This document shows positions 28,389 to 39,138 of a stretch of 64,000 bases of DNA, one piece after another (positions within the stretch are counted from its first letter, which is position 1; each line of letters starts with the position of its first letter). Under the pieces are notes generated by a model, which worked only from the letters and a program-made list of their open reading frames with translations, did no database searches and had not been told where the DNA came from. The translations under genes and the position numbers were made by a program. The DNA comes from Asparagopsis taxiformis. Lineage: Eukaryota; Rhodophyta; Florideophyceae; Bonnemaisoniales; Bonnemaisoniaceae. Where the stretch lies: contig JALQPE010001678.1 of assembly GCA_030407315.1 (NCBI GenBank), forward strand, positions 1 through 64,000, in the 5' to 3' direction.

Positions 28389-31300
28389 ATGCGAACCACA
28401 ATGGCACCCCCAACATCCGTTCCACTTCGTCCTCCCCCCTATCCCACTTTCTCAGGCTCTTCGGAAGACTCAGATGCTGCTGCATTTGCCAGTGCTCTGT
28501 ATCCAACTCCAATCTCACTTCAACTGTTACAAAATGCCCCACCTGCTGTATCTCCACATCCAGGCGCCCTTGATGTTCTCCTATTCAGGGGTGTATTACT
28601 CGTGGCATATGCTGCAGCCGATGAACTCATCATTGCGCGAGGTACTGATTTAGAGGCGATTCGTCGTCTTCGAACGCCATCCGCGCAGAGCTCACCAGTA
28701 TCCGCAGTCTCGTTTCGAGCCCGTGACGGCGCCGTTGCCGCTGCATTTGGCTCCGAGGTTGTCATTTTTGAAGGATGGTCTGAGGCCGCCAAGGAGCGCC
28801 GCATTGTATATGTCTCGAATCTCACTGAAGCCGTGCTAGATACTCAGTGTAAGGATTCTATTGTTTCGCTCTCCTGGAACGCTGAGGGAAACATACTGGC
28901 AGCCATTGCTTCAAAAACTATTATATGGAAGCTCTCCCCGGAGCATCGCCCCGTGAAATACGATATCCTAGCCAAGCTGTCACCTCCCTCCCCAGCTATT
29001 GGAGCTATCTCTCCCGATGGAAAATACATCGCCATTGCATCCTTGTATGCAAGATTGGTGCGAATATGGCAACTTTCATTTCGAGATTCTGGCAACCTTC
29101 ACTGTACTGAAATCACCGTCGGCCGCTCCGGTATCGCAGCATTGGACTGGAAAAAGCGTGGAGGTGGTAATCAGGCTCTTGTCACGACAGATCGTGACGG
29201 TTCGTTGCACATTTGGGTCCGAACACCCGTCCAAGCGAATATTCCCGTCCACACACAACTTGGTTGGGAAGAAATTGCCCGAAGCCCTCATGTGGAACAT
29301 ACCCCTGCGGCCGGTGCGGCGTTCCTAGACTGGGGCGGCGGTGGCGGCGTTGCAGATGATGAAGGCGATGCCCTTGCTACACATGCAGCTCATCCGTTGC
29401 TTGCAGAGGGTACAGCTCCAAAGCCGAGTAGGTGTTACCATTGGATCGTCCGTGTTGCCGGAGGCGAAGTTACCGCATGGCGCGTCAGGGGCTTAGATGA
29501 TAGACCACACGCCGAGTATGCCCGACTGGAACCCGGGACTGGTGAAACATTGCTCGGTGTCGAAACAAATCGCGAAGAATTCCGTCCACCAGAACGACCT
29601 TTAAGAGATGTTTCAGTCTCTGCCATGAGAGCAGTTGCTCCAATACCACTCACTGTGGCTTCCAAGTACAAAATCGGCTTGGTGAAATCATATGCCATCT
29701 CAAATGGAGAACGTCGGTTGCGCAGTCCAGAGCCACCTGAACCACCAAACATTGCTGCGGCTTTTGTTCTTGCAGTTCGAAACGGACTGCCGTACTTAGC
29801 TCGATACGATATTTGTCCAACGTCTACTATGCCGGCCGTTTGTCGTGCACGTGTTGGTATAGGGCATACTTCACCGGTTGCAGATCTTATTATGTCAGAA
29901 CAGAATGCCTCGGTAGAGGAGGGGTCTGGCAGCTGGATGGCATCTCGCGGACGCGCAGGCGATGTGATTCTATGGCGTACAAACGTCGTCACAGGAGCTT
30001 GGGAACCTGTTACAGCTGTTGCTACACTTCCCGGTCCCCACTCTGCTGTGACTTTTGCCCCACCAAAGACAGTCTCATCAAATCTAACAGACCTCGCAGT
30101 TTTCACATGTGATAGCGCTCTTGGTGCATTGCGTCTCTTCGCATTTAAAAACCTCACAAGCAGAAAAGAGCGACTCTCTGCACTTGATACGCAGTTTGCG
30201 AAAGAAATAGCCGTTTGTCAATCGAGAAGCCGTAGCTCTGATGATACTGTCACACAACTTGTCTGCTTGTGGCTGAACAAACTGAATCCAGATGGTTTTT
30301 CAAGCGTTCAATGTGCAATATTTGGCGTACGATCCAGTGGGCGATTAGTAGCATGGCGAGCCTCCCGGCGAAGGAACGATGTCGTAACGATGGAGCCCTC
30401 TGTCATACGAATTGCGGGTGGAAGGCATGATTTTGTCTCGAGCGCTGCCTCAAACGAGTTATCCGATGGAAGACAAATCTTTGTCACAGGTGGTAGTGAC
30501 GGTACTTTGTACGTTTACAGTGTACGAGAGCTTGAATCAAGTGCGAATCGTCCTGGTGAGTCATCCGATAGTGAAGATGACGAAGACGACGACGGAATCG
30601 TTTGGCTTGAAGAACTTTGTCATCTTCAGGGTTCGGGTGCTCAGCATGGTCATGTCCGGAACTTGCAAATATTGCAAGGTGGCTCCCGAATTCTCTCTAC
30701 TCAGATGGACGGGAAGACGACGGTGTGGTCACGAAACACCTCAGAAGGCGTAACATGGCACGTAGAGTTAACACTGGAAGGTAGCATATCAAATAAGGGA
30801 TTTGGGAGCATGATGAATGGCTCCATTCACCAGGAAAGCTATAAGGACTCGGGTGCCTCGATTGGGTACGACAGAGATGGGAACTTTTCTCTTGTGGCTC
30901 TAAAACGGGACGGCATATTTGAGAGTTACAGAAGAGCTCTTGGTATGCCATGGGAATGTCTCTTGAAACAGGCAATTGTATCCATAGAAATACCTGCACA
31001 GAAGCAAGCTCTTGTACATATAGGAAAAGGTGTATTGGTCGCAGCTAACGGTCGAGGTATAACTGTTGTCGGAGAAAACAGGTCTGATTCTCATCCATTG
31101 AGTTCCGTGTCTGGTGCAGCTGGTTATTCTCCCTCGAAAGCAATATTAGCTCACATTTTGACCGGTGGAAGAGCATGGCAGGTCATAGCAGCTCTGGATA
31201 AGCTTCATGAGTTTGTCCGAAAAGTTGCGAAGAAACAAGCATCTGAAACGTCGTATGGGGCTGGTAAAGGGGTAATTCCACCACCTCCACCATTATCTAT

Positions 31301-34300
31301 GCTAATATCGGAAAGCAAGGACATACCAACAGAATATCTCTCGCAAAAGAACGTATCTGTTACGCAGGAAACAACCGTATCTCCATTTCTTCCGAAGACT
31401 GGGAGGAACTTGTTTGCGGAACTTATGGCAAAATCAGAGGCAAACCTTACTGCTGAGTCTGGATCCGGAAACAAGTCGTCGGGTTTTGGACTAAATGAAA
31501 GTAATGAAGGTGAATCAGAAGACTTATCCAAGTTGGCCAACCTTTTGCGTGTCGTGTCACTAGCCGGTGTTACGAGATCGGAACAAAATGTCCTATCAGC
31601 CATAGCAACAGCGTCTGCTTCTGTCAGATCAATTTTCAAGTCCTTGGACCCCTGTGGAGCGAACTTCGCTCTCTTGGCTGCTTGTTACATGGAAGTTTCA
31701 AAAACTGAGCCGGTCCCCCTATCGATTGTTTCAAATGCAGTCCATTCCTCTTCAGCCGACGCCTTGGTAGATCACTTTCTACCCGCAGTGCAAGCTGGAG
31801 CGAACCCCGAAAAGATTCAATCCAAGAAGTTATGGTACACTGCGAGGAATTTAGGAGCAGGGTGGTGGGTCAGTACTGAGTCAGGATGTAGAAAGCTTAT
31901 TGAACGAATCGCCCGGTCTGATTTCAACGTTGATCGGAATCCTGACACAGCGGCGTTGTGGTACATTGCGCTGGGGCGAAGCAGTACATTATCAGCCCTG
32001 TACCGAATGCAACAAAACTCACGAATGGCCATGTTTCTCGCCAGAAACTTCAGAGATCCAAAGAATCAGGTCGCAGCAAGTAAGAATGCATATGCACTTG
32101 TGTCGAAACATCGATTGGAACTGGCAGTAGCGTTCTTCATTCTTGCTGGAGATGTGAAAGGAGCGTTGAGTTTGACAAGGACAAGACTGAAGGATGAGCA
32201 GCTGGCTGTATTGCTAGCCCGTATCCTTGATGGTGGGAAGCACTTGGCAGAAACTCTAAGACAAATTGCAGAAAGCAGCGAGAGTCGTGGCGATGACCAC
32301 TGCAAAAGTATTGTACAATGGCTTCGTGGAAATCAAGAAGCTGCCCTCCTTACTGCCAGCAAGGCCCGGTATCCGCCACCAGGTTTAAAAATTGGAGAAG
32401 CAGACTACGTTTTAGCCGGATCGTTACCTGCCGTTGTGCATTCTCTGTCACATATTCTTGCATTGATTAACCGTCCGTCGATACGAGGTTTGGGTGCAGC
32501 TACGGATGTTCTTCAGGAATGCAGGCTCAAAGCAAGTCGTGCTCTCCTTGGCGATGGAAGTCCAGTTGCATCTCTCGTGGTGAATTTTGACATGGCGCGC
32601 TCCGAAGGACAGAGAACCCAAACCGTTCGTGAAGTTGCTCAATCTAGGAAATTGGACATATCGCAAATGACCATATTAGCTGCGGCTATTGATACGATTA
32701 AGGGACGAGCCGTATGCCTTGCAGGAGCGGTAAGGTCAGGTGCAACTGATGAAAGCTTACAAGAAATGCTGGTGAAAGATATAGCTGATCTTAGCAAAAG
32801 TCCAATGGGGCTCATCAAAACAATGCAAGCTGTACAGCTTGCAACTTTCGAGCTAAGCAAAGAAGATGAAATAGATGCAGCAGTTGCAGCAACATATGCT
32901 GCAAAGGAATTTCTTGGGCAGCAGGAAACGTCCCATGCTCAAGTAACCAAAGCCATGAACACCGCTCAACGGAATTGCCTTCGCATCGCGGTTTCTCGAG
33001 CATTATTTCACGTTCAAGGTGCGCTTTCTCTTCTGCATCAACCGACATTTTCGAGCCAAAGGTTATTTGAACTTCTCAGCAAGTACAGAGTTGCCGCGGA
33101 TCTTATCAACAAAAGAGAGACAGTTTTCCGTGACTTATTCCACAGACTTGCTGTCGAATTCAAGGGTGCTGTATTGTCGCTACGATTTACATACGCCTTC
33201 TTGAAAGGAGACTGGCCCGAAATTCTTCTAACGCTTCGTGCTTGTGAGCTTCTCTGGCATGCACCGAAATCGTTGGAAAACATTCCAACGGAACGAGATG
33301 CCGACGATAAACAATCGGTAACATCCGCATCTAGTTCATGGGCCACAGAAGCTGTCTCGGTTGAGGCGCTTCGGCATGTTGCCAGCAATCCCGCCATTCT
33401 TCGTATATCGTCTAACCTAGGCCACATTCGCCGATGTAGGAAAACCCCGTCAATGTCTATGGTGGGCAATTCTGCAGGTGCTGCTGTCGCTGTGACCGAT
33501 GAAACTCTTGGTACCCCTACGCTATCAATCCGTTCAGACGACCCATACGCAATCGTTCGAATTCACCCGGCGCTCAGCTCCACTTTGGGAGCTGCATCGG
33601 CAGCATATTTAGCCGCACATATGGCTTCACATGCTGCAGAGTTTGCAAATGGTATTTCCAAAGCTCAACAAGACGGTTCTCGAGTCAATTCATGTCTTTC
33701 AGTATCAGAATTCGTCGTTGAATGTGATCAATCTTTCAGAATGATTAGAGCATCTGAAGCTCTTGAACAAATTGCTGAGGATGCAATGGCACAGTGGATC
33801 CCACTTCAAAGATTTGGAGCTGAGGCTACAACAGGTTGGATGGGTCAGCAAGACGAAGCTGCGGGCGCATTTGTAGATCTGTGGTCTACTCTAGGATGTC
33901 TTCCAGAATATGCTCCGTCTCTATCTGAAGCAGCAACTGTTGCAGCTGCAGAAATGGCAGCAGCTGCTTCCCGAGCTGCCATTGAAGCGGCTGAACAAAA
34001 GGATGGAGGTAGAAGGAGAAGACGGAGGAGGGAGAGGAAGGGTGAAATAGTCGAGAGTGTCGCGAAGGAGGGTCTGAAGCTTTTCGATACAACTTCAGCA
34101 GATTCTTTACACGGTGCTTACCCTGTGCGCTTCTCGTCCTCTGCCCAGGGCCCATGGTCAGGAAAGGGTGGGCACGTTTGCTTGTACCGTGAAGACAGAG
34201 CACTTTTCCGCACGCTCTGTATAAGCGGAACAGATCCACCAGCAGTTATTGTAGCAACACCAAAAGGAATCCAAGAAATTGTGCCATCCTCCTATACCAC

Positions 34301-35459
34301 GATGCCCGCAGGCTTCAGAAGCCACTATATGTCAAGACGGACAGAGCAATCGATATCTGCTGACGGTGATGAACGACTCGAAGCACTGGCCAAAGATAGA
34401 GAACAAGATAGTATGGAATTTGATCAAGAAGACCAAGATTCTTTCCTGCGCACATATGATGGCTTTGGTGAAGGACCATATGTTCCGTTAGACATGGATT
34501 TGGACAGGGAACAAATGAACATGGGCTCGCGGCACTCTGGAAGCGGCAAGGGCCGAAAGGCTGTTTGGAGACATCAAGTGCAAGCAACAGCATTAGCGTC
34601 TCACCCACTACGCAGGCGGTTCGCATCTGGTGGCACCGATGGTGTAGTACGGCTGTGGGACTTTGCAGACCCTATATCATTAGCATCATTCAGGGAGGAG
34701 AATTTCGGACGTATTGCAGATCTATGCTTCTCTGCATATGGCAATACTCTATTCGCAATTTACTCATCCGGGCATGTGATAATTTGGGACGACCCCGACG
34801 TTTACAGCTCTTTTCCTCGTGGTCCTCGCGGCACACGAGATAGTCGATCGAAACATATTCGTGCATTCGACAATCGTGCCGCCAGTGCCGGTGCCTTCCT
34901 AGACGAACGACATACAATTGCAGTTGTTGGTGACCCAACAGCTCCACCCTCTACAGGGCATTCACTGAGAATTTTCGACACCCGAGAACCACACTCTAGT
35001 TTCCATGCCAGCTGGAGCGCCGGCGTCAATCATCAAGGTGAAGCACGCTGTCTAGCTCTTTTAGAAGATCGTGTTCGTGTTGTCACCGGCGGACTTGACG
35101 GGTCGCTTTCGATCACAGATCTCCGCACAAAGGCATGTGTAGCTGAACTGCCCGCACACACAGACGAAGTTACTTGTCTTTCACTCGAGGTGCCGCGAGG
35201 AAGAGCGTTGGTTTCTGGTAGTGCGAATGGTGAGATCAAATTGTGGGATTCCAGAACGCTTCTCCAATTGGATACGATTCAAGATGCACATTCTCCAACA
35301 CGGCACTACTGGAGCGGTAATGGGATTGGTGGGCTTGTCGGATCCTATGGAACTGAAGGGTTGGCTTTGACAGATCGAAGCCTCATCTCGTGTGGAGGTG
35401 ATGGTATGGTTAAAGTTTGGGGTCCCGGTTGGTGTGACTTTGATCTCAATGTAATATAG
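28389..35459 (+). CDS. Rav1/DMXL (rabconnectin-3) WD40 protein of the RAVE complex
   Basis: Rav1/DMXL proteins help assemble the V-ATPase on acidic membranes. The 2356-residue frame begins at ATG 28389 (another ATG at 28401). It has N-terminal WD40 blades with IVSLSWNAEGNILAAIASKT, IGAISPDGKYIAIASLYARL and TSPVADLIMSEQN. The Rav1 core helical region around residues 1150-1290 has ARNLGAGWWVSTESGCRKLI, AALWYIALGRSSTLSALYRM and RLELAVAFFILAGDVKGALS, the family's best-conserved stretch. The last 350 residues form a second beta-propeller (SHPLRRRFASGGTDGVVRLW, PRGRALVSGSANGEIKLWDS). The order and size match fungal and animal members. Remarkably, more than 7 kb are open without an intron or frame break. 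Confidence 0.93.
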   Translation: MRTTMAPPTSVPLRPPPYPTFSGSSEDSDAAAFASALYPTPISLQLLQNAPPAVSPHPGALDVLLFRGVLLVAYAAADELIIARGTDLEAIRRLRTPSAQSSPVSAVSFRARDGAVAAAFGSEVVIFEGWSEAAKERRIVYVSNLTEAVLDTQCKDSIVSLSWNAEGNILAAIASKTIIWKLSPEHRPVKYDILAKLSPPSPAIGAISPDGKYIAIASLYARLVRIWQLSFRDSGNLHCTEITVGRSGIAALDWKKRGGGNQALVTTDRDGSLHIWVRTPVQANIPVHTQLGWEEIARSPHVEHTPAAGAAFLDWGGGGGVADDEGDALATHAAHPLLAEGTAPKPSRCYHWIVRVAGGEVTAWRVRGLDDRPHAEYARLEPGTGETLLGVETNREEFRPPERPLRDVSVSAMRAVAPIPLTVASKYKIGLVKSYAISNGERRLRSPEPPEPPNIAAAFVLAVRNGLPYLARYDICPTSTMPAVCRARVGIGHTSPVADLIMSEQNASVEEGSGSWMASRGRAGDVILWRTNVVTGAWEPVTAVATLPGPHSAVTFAPPKTVSSNLTDLAVFTCDSALGALRLFAFKNLTSRKERLSALDTQFAKEIAVCQSRSRSSDDTVTQLVCLWLNKLNPDGFSSVQCAIFGVRSSGRLVAWRASRRRNDVVTMEPSVIRIAGGRHDFVSSAASNELSDGRQIFVTGGSDGTLYVYSVRELESSANRPGESSDSEDDEDDDGIVWLEELCHLQGSGAQHGHVRNLQILQGGSRILSTQMDGKTTVWSRNTSEGVTWHVELTLEGSISNKGFGSMMNGSIHQESYKDSGASIGYDRDGNFSLVALKRDGIFESYRRALGMPWECLLKQAIVSIEIPAQKQALVHIGKGVLVAANGRGITVVGENRSDSHPLSSVSGAAGYSPSKAILAHILTGGRAWQVIAALDKLHEFVRKVAKKQASETSYGAGKGVIPPPPPLSMLISESKDIPTEYLSQKNVSVTQETTVSPFLPKTGRNLFAELMAKSEANLTAESGSGNKSSGFGLNESNEGESEDLSKLANLLRVVSLAGVTRSEQNVLSAIATASASVRSIFKSLDPCGANFALLAACYMEVSKTEPVPLSIVSNAVHSSSADALVDHFLPAVQAGANPEKIQSKKLWYTARNLGAGWWVSTESGCRKLIERIARSDFNVDRNPDTAALWYIALGRSSTLSALYRMQQNSRMAMFLARNFRDPKNQVAASKNAYALVSKHRLELAVAFFILAGDVKGALSLTRTRLKDEQLAVLLARILDGGKHLAETLRQIAESSESRGDDHCKSIVQWLRGNQEAALLTASKARYPPPGLKIGEADYVLAGSLPAVVHSLSHILALINRPSIRGLGAATDVLQECRLKASRALLGDGSPVASLVVNFDMARSEGQRTQTVREVAQSRKLDISQMTILAAAIDTIKGRAVCLAGAVRSGATDESLQEMLVKDIADLSKSPMGLIKTMQAVQLATFELSKEDEIDAAVAATYAAKEFLGQQETSHAQVTKAMNTAQRNCLRIAVSRALFHVQGALSLLHQPTFSSQRLFELLSKYRVAADLINKRETVFRDLFHRLAVEFKGAVLSLRFTYAFLKGDWPEILLTLRACELLWHAPKSLENIPTERDADDKQSVTSASSSWATEAVSVEALRHVASNPAILRISSNLGHIRRCRKTPSMSMVGNSAGAAVAVTDETLGTPTLSIRSDDPYAIVRIHPALSSTLGAASAAYLAAHMASHAAEFANGISKAQQDGSRVNSCLSVSEFVVECDQSFRMIRASEALEQIAEDAMAQWIPLQRFGAEATTGWMGQQDEAAGAFVDLWSTLGCLPEYAPSLSEAATVAAAEMAAAASRAAIEAAEQKDGGRRRRRRRERKGEIVESVAKEGLKLFDTTSADSLHGAYPVRFSSSAQGPWSGKGGHVCLYREDRALFRTLCISGTDPPAVIVATPKGIQEIVPSSYTTMPAGFRSHYMSRRTEQSISADGDERLEALAKDREQDSMEFDQEDQDSFLRTYDGFGEGPYVPLDMDLDREQMNMGSRHSGSGKGRKAVWRHQVQATALASHPLRRRFASGGTDGVVRLWDFADPISLASFREENFGRIADLCFSAYGNTLFAIYSSGHVIIWDDPDVYSSFPRGPRGTRDSRSKHIRAFDNRAASAGAFLDERHTIAVVGDPTAPPSTGHSLRIFDTREPHSSFHASWSAGVNHQGEARCLALLEDRVRVVTGGLDGSLSITDLRTKACVAELPAHTDEVTCLSLEVPRGRALVSGSANGEIKLWDSRTLLQLDTIQDAHSPTRHYWSGNGIGGLVGSYGTEGLALTDRSLISCGGDGMVKVWGPGWCDFDLNVI

Positions 35460-36303
35460 ACGATGATGTAAAGACATTTCAAAACAAGATGGATTGAACA
35501 TTTTCAGTTGGTCATCTTTGTACAAGTGTTGCTTGGCGCGAACCCAATTTCAAAAGGTACCTGAAACCCTCTCACATATTTTTCGAATGAGACTCATCAT
35601 TCAAATCGTAGAGGCGCAGGACAACAGAAGTAGTGGGGGAAGGAATATGTGTTTCCATCCTCTGGCTGTTCAAAGACATACAGTTCCGCACAACTCGACA
35701 AGAACGTGGAACTGAGGTTATTGAGAAATTCTGAGCTCAACCCTAACAAACGAGGCCATGCCCGCACGTAACACAATCCCCACAACCATCACGAAAAATC
35801 TATATGCAATAAAGAGTACTAGCGAGAGAATTCAGAACATTGGAGTCCTCAACAAGCACTTGAAAATACGTTCAATTGTTCGACCGACAAGTAGTTAGAA
35901 AAACTGGATCGATATACGAAAGATGAAGTGGAATAGGGTTCCTTGCTCATTTTGTACGCAAGGGGAAAAGTAGTTCTATTCATCAAAATCGATCATTGTA
36001 CTGACATTTCTGTGAAACTCCACGAAGTGTGCAGATAAATCCGAAGTTGTTGCAAGACGGAAGCGCTACCAGGATCAGTCGCCAATATAGTCGAGTTTGT
36101 GTCTCGCAGAGTATCATCCGTCGTACGATGCCATGAAGTGCTGCAGTGCAGGATGGTACCTTTCTTCTCACGACAAACATTCACCCCCGTGCTCGCTATA
36201 TTCCGTGTATGTGTTTCACCCATGTGTCAGCGACTATTTGATCCCCTGAAAACACATGCTACATAGAACTCGTTCTCGAACAAGACGATTCAAAACCTTC
36301 CAA
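35460..36303. other. Intergenic, no gene recognised
   Basis: Small overlapping frames exist on both strands but none resembles a family. The stretch lies between the 3' ends of the Rav1/DMXL gene and the NOPCHAP1-like gene. Confidence 0.5.
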
Positions 36304-36780
36304 TCATTTTGATCCCTGCAGATTGTTTTCATCCCCCTTATTCAGCCCTTCCGACTCTACATCCGACAATTCCTGAATAAGTCCTTGCGAAGCATCGTCA
36401 TCTTCATCATCAGAATTCTCAACAACGGGTACTAACTTCCCAAGAGTATTGTCAACATACAAGTCCATTCTGACAGACAAATCCTCATCCTCTTCTGCAC
36501 TGTCCCCCTCACACGAAGCATTAGCAGGTTGCATATCGCCCTGCTTTTCGAGCTTCGAAGATCTCTCATGTGATGCAACTTTCTCCACAACGACCCCTGG
36601 AGCCCCCGCCGGCCGCTCCACTAGCTCACTGTTCGCACGGGCCATCTCCGGAAGAAAAGCCTCCAGCCGTGACAGAAGCGGGGACGGAGTCACTTTCTTA
36701 ATTCGCGCAGAACCATCTGGCTCTGTGACTGTCAAAAAGTTGCGCAGTGATGGCGGTACGGAACTAACATCGTCTGTCAT
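36304..36780 (-). CDS. NOPCHAP1: NOPCHAP1-like box C/D snoRNP assembly protein
   Basis: The family's signature SPLLSRLEAFLPEMARANSE is present at about residues 33-52; it matches the core of human NOPCHAP1 (C12orf45), which links NOP58 to the R2TP chaperone during snoRNP assembly. A second short motif, VRMDLYVDNTLGKLVP, and an acidic C-terminal tail (EEDEDLS, NSDDEDDD) fit the family too. The first ATG in the frame is 36780, giving 158 residues, slightly shorter than animal proteins. With CMS1 and eIF3k it adds to a translation and ribosome theme. Confidence 0.8.
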   Translation of the reverse strand: MTDDVSSVPPSLRNFLTVTEPDGSARIKKVTPSPLLSRLEAFLPEMARANSELVERPAGAPGVVVEKVASHERSSKLEKQGDMQPANASCEGDSAEEDEDLSVRMDLYVDNTLGKLVPVVENSDDEDDDASQGLIQELSDVESEGLNKGDENNLQGSK

Positions 36781-36850
36781 TTTGGACTCCCAGCCGTCTA
36801 GCACTTCACTGTTGAGTTACGCCTTCGCCGTCAGTGCGATGTCTATGCTG

Positions 36851-36858
36851 TATATAAA
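36851..36858 (-). promoter_or_regulatory. TATA-like element upstream of the NOPCHAP1-like gene
   Basis: On the minus strand TTTATATA lies about 71 bases before the ATG at 36780, a plausible distance for a TATA box with a short 5' leader. A reverse CCAAT string lies about a dozen bases further upstream. Confidence 0.35.
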
Positions 36859-37074
36859 ATTAACCAATAAATGGTTTGCACACGTGTGAAATATATCCAT
36901 TACTGTTAATATCAGTGGACAATCTTCTGTTATCCTTTAGTTTAATTGTCTTGCTAGAACTGTGTCGAGCTCAAACCCCAACTAGTCTTTTAGAAGAATC
37001 GAAACCTGTCTTCCCCAACAATTAATATGATCCGCAGCTTAGCAGATGTAAAAACACAGCAAAACCACTGTGCA

Positions 37075-38748
37075 TCAAGCCCCAAAAACAGTTGGTAGTT
37101 CGTTGTGTAACACTTCCAGCGCTCTATCGACCGCCTGGCATGTTGCAAAAACTCGTTCATCGAAAACCATATCCCCACTCGTCCCCTCCTTACTAAATCT
37201 CACAATCTTATCCACATTGTTCTCCAGCTTCAAACTTCTCAACTTTGGCATATCACTCTCTTTAAACTCCAGAACTTTTCCATCAATTCCCTTCTCAAAC
37301 GCCATATCGTAAGATAGTACTTTTCTTCCGTACTCGTTTCCCGTACGCCAACCAACCCATAATGTCGCCTTCCGACGAGAACTTACTCCAAGCCCTGTGC
37401 TACCTTCCATCCCCCCACCAATGATGATATATCCCGGGAATCCCACATTCTCCGCAGCAATTGCCATCCGTTCCACATACCCTGCATGAAACGCACTTCC
37501 AATAAACAGAGCTGCTCCACCTGGACACACATCCACGTACTTCTCTGTCGTTGCTATAGAGGGCCTTTTCACAATCGTTCGCCGAATATGCACCCATTCT
37601 GATAGTCCACGACTAACATCCCCCTGCGAAACTGCCACACCAAACTCTCCTGAAGAGCTCTCTCTCATAATCTCCTCCCCGTCCGAACAAAGTGCAACCC
37701 CGAGTTGCGACACAACATCTAACAAATTTGGTCCCGTTTTCGGACCTGAGCTTTTGCCAACCCCCATTACTACGCGCATCCCATGCTTTTCACGCAAATG
37801 GCGCGCTAACAACGGCGTCAACAAATCCCAAGTAACTACTCCATCAAACGGCTCAGCGATGTGCACATATCGATCCGCTTCCACTTGCAAAACGCGCTCA
37901 TAACTTGGCGTTGTCGCTATCTCACTAAAGAATGACGCATTCACGCTTTTAGCAGCTGCAATCGCGAGCCCAGATAGCTCGGAAGCATCTTCATGTCGCA
38001 CACGCATAATGTGGGCAATCAAGACTTTTACAGGTTGATCACGCGGTTCTGAAACACCATACAGCAACTCACCAAGCTTTCGCGCATCGCTGATGGAAAA
38101 CCTCTCCCCATCTAGTGCCCGTCTTGCATATGAACAGAGAGAATTTTCAATGCCAGGTGCAATATATTCAAGAACTTCTCCTGAAGTGCAGGTATACCCA
38201 TATGCAACGCGAGAAGTCCCAGACGCATGAGATTTCGTCCGTGGATTGGAACAAAGGGCGAGAAGCTCCATTTCAGAAGGTGACAGGTCTGCTTTTACGA
38301 AAAGAGATCCCATAAAACTTGCACGAAGGAGAAAGAGGTCGTGGATGTTCGGCGCAGCCATTTTGAAAGTTTGCTGCTCAGCGAGCAGAAGCTCTGCAAA
38401 TATGTGTGGCATAATTTGAGTAGGAACTGGTTTCACTCCTTTCTTTCCCACTGCAATAGCCTTTATCCCCTCCCTGAGCGCGGATTTATCTGCAGAGAAG
38501 GTTTCCACTGTCGGTGCAGTTACGGATGGTGAGTTTGTTATGTCGACACATTGCGGTACGTGTCTTGCTGTGGAGTTTTGGGCTCGCTTTCTTTGAGCAT
38601 GGTGAATTTGATTGCGGGTTGACAAGTTGCACGTCGATGACACTGGCGGACCAGTTTTAATTGTGATGCGATTGACGGGGCTCGGGGTGCAGAACGCGGT
38701 CATGGTTGCTGTTCTGATGAAATTTGATTTGAGCGTTGTGAAGAACAT
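37075..38748 (-). CDS. TrpD2-like (anthranilate phosphoribosyltransferase-related) protein, probably plastid
   Basis: The 557-residue frame from ATG 38748 starts with a basic Ser/Thr-rich leader of some 60-80 residues, suitable for plastid import. The core has REGIKAIAVGKKGVKPVPTQ, an AEQQTFKMAAPNIHDLFLLR region, FMGSLFVKADLSPSEMELL, and the central AEPFDGVVTWDLLTPLLARH followed by MRVVMGVGKSSGPKTGPNLL. This is the glycosyltransferase-family-3 fold of TrpD and its paralogue TrpD2 (YbiB). It resembles the longer cyanobacterial and plastid type more than true tryptophan-pathway TrpD, which is about 340 residues. Its reaction is not established; nucleic-acid binding is known for YbiB. Confidence 0.75.
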   Translation of the reverse strand: MFFTTLKSNFIRTATMTAFCTPSPVNRITIKTGPPVSSTCNLSTRNQIHHAQRKRAQNSTARHVPQCVDITNSPSVTAPTVETFSADKSALREGIKAIAVGKKGVKPVPTQIMPHIFAELLLAEQQTFKMAAPNIHDLFLLRASFMGSLFVKADLSPSEMELLALCSNPRTKSHASGTSRVAYGYTCTSGEVLEYIAPGIENSLCSYARRALDGERFSISDARKLGELLYGVSEPRDQPVKVLIAHIMRVRHEDASELSGLAIAAAKSVNASFFSEIATTPSYERVLQVEADRYVHIAEPFDGVVTWDLLTPLLARHLREKHGMRVVMGVGKSSGPKTGPNLLDVVSQLGVALCSDGEEIMRESSSGEFGVAVSQGDVSRGLSEWVHIRRTIVKRPSIATTEKYVDVCPGGAALFIGSAFHAGYVERMAIAAENVGFPGYIIIGGGMEGSTGLGVSSRRKATLWVGWRTGNEYGRKVLSYDMAFEKGIDGKVLEFKESDMPKLRSLKLENNVDKIVRFSKEGTSGDMVFDERVFATCQAVDRALEVLHNELPTVFGA

Positions 38749-39138
38749 GAAACTTCTAAATTGATGTACTTATGGATTGAGAGCGAAAGTGGAACGTTGA
38801 CCAATTGACCTAATAGTCATTTCATCAAGTATAGAAGACTTAGTTTCAACAGTTTATTGTGAGCAAATCTAACAAGATGGATGAGCTGAAATAGAAAAAG
38901 TGGCGTGAGTGATTGCTTCAATCCGGCAAATAATGAATCACACGGAGACCATCAGTGAATGGCCAGATTGAGATATTCTGGTATGCTGTAAACCCAATTT
39001 CAAATTGAATATTTATATTTCTAGTTTCCCCAATGTAATTGCAGTCGACGGCCATCTCTATTCTCCTCCACGTACCCGCAGCAACCCAAAACGAACTCAT
39101 GTCTAGATCGACGGAATCTTCAGGTTCGAACAATTGCC
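38749..39138. promoter_or_regulatory. Divergent promoter region, TrpD2-like and eIF3k
   Basis: The 390 bases separate two ATGs pointing apart. A CCAAT string occurs at 38801-38805. No TATA box is clear. Confidence 0.35.
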
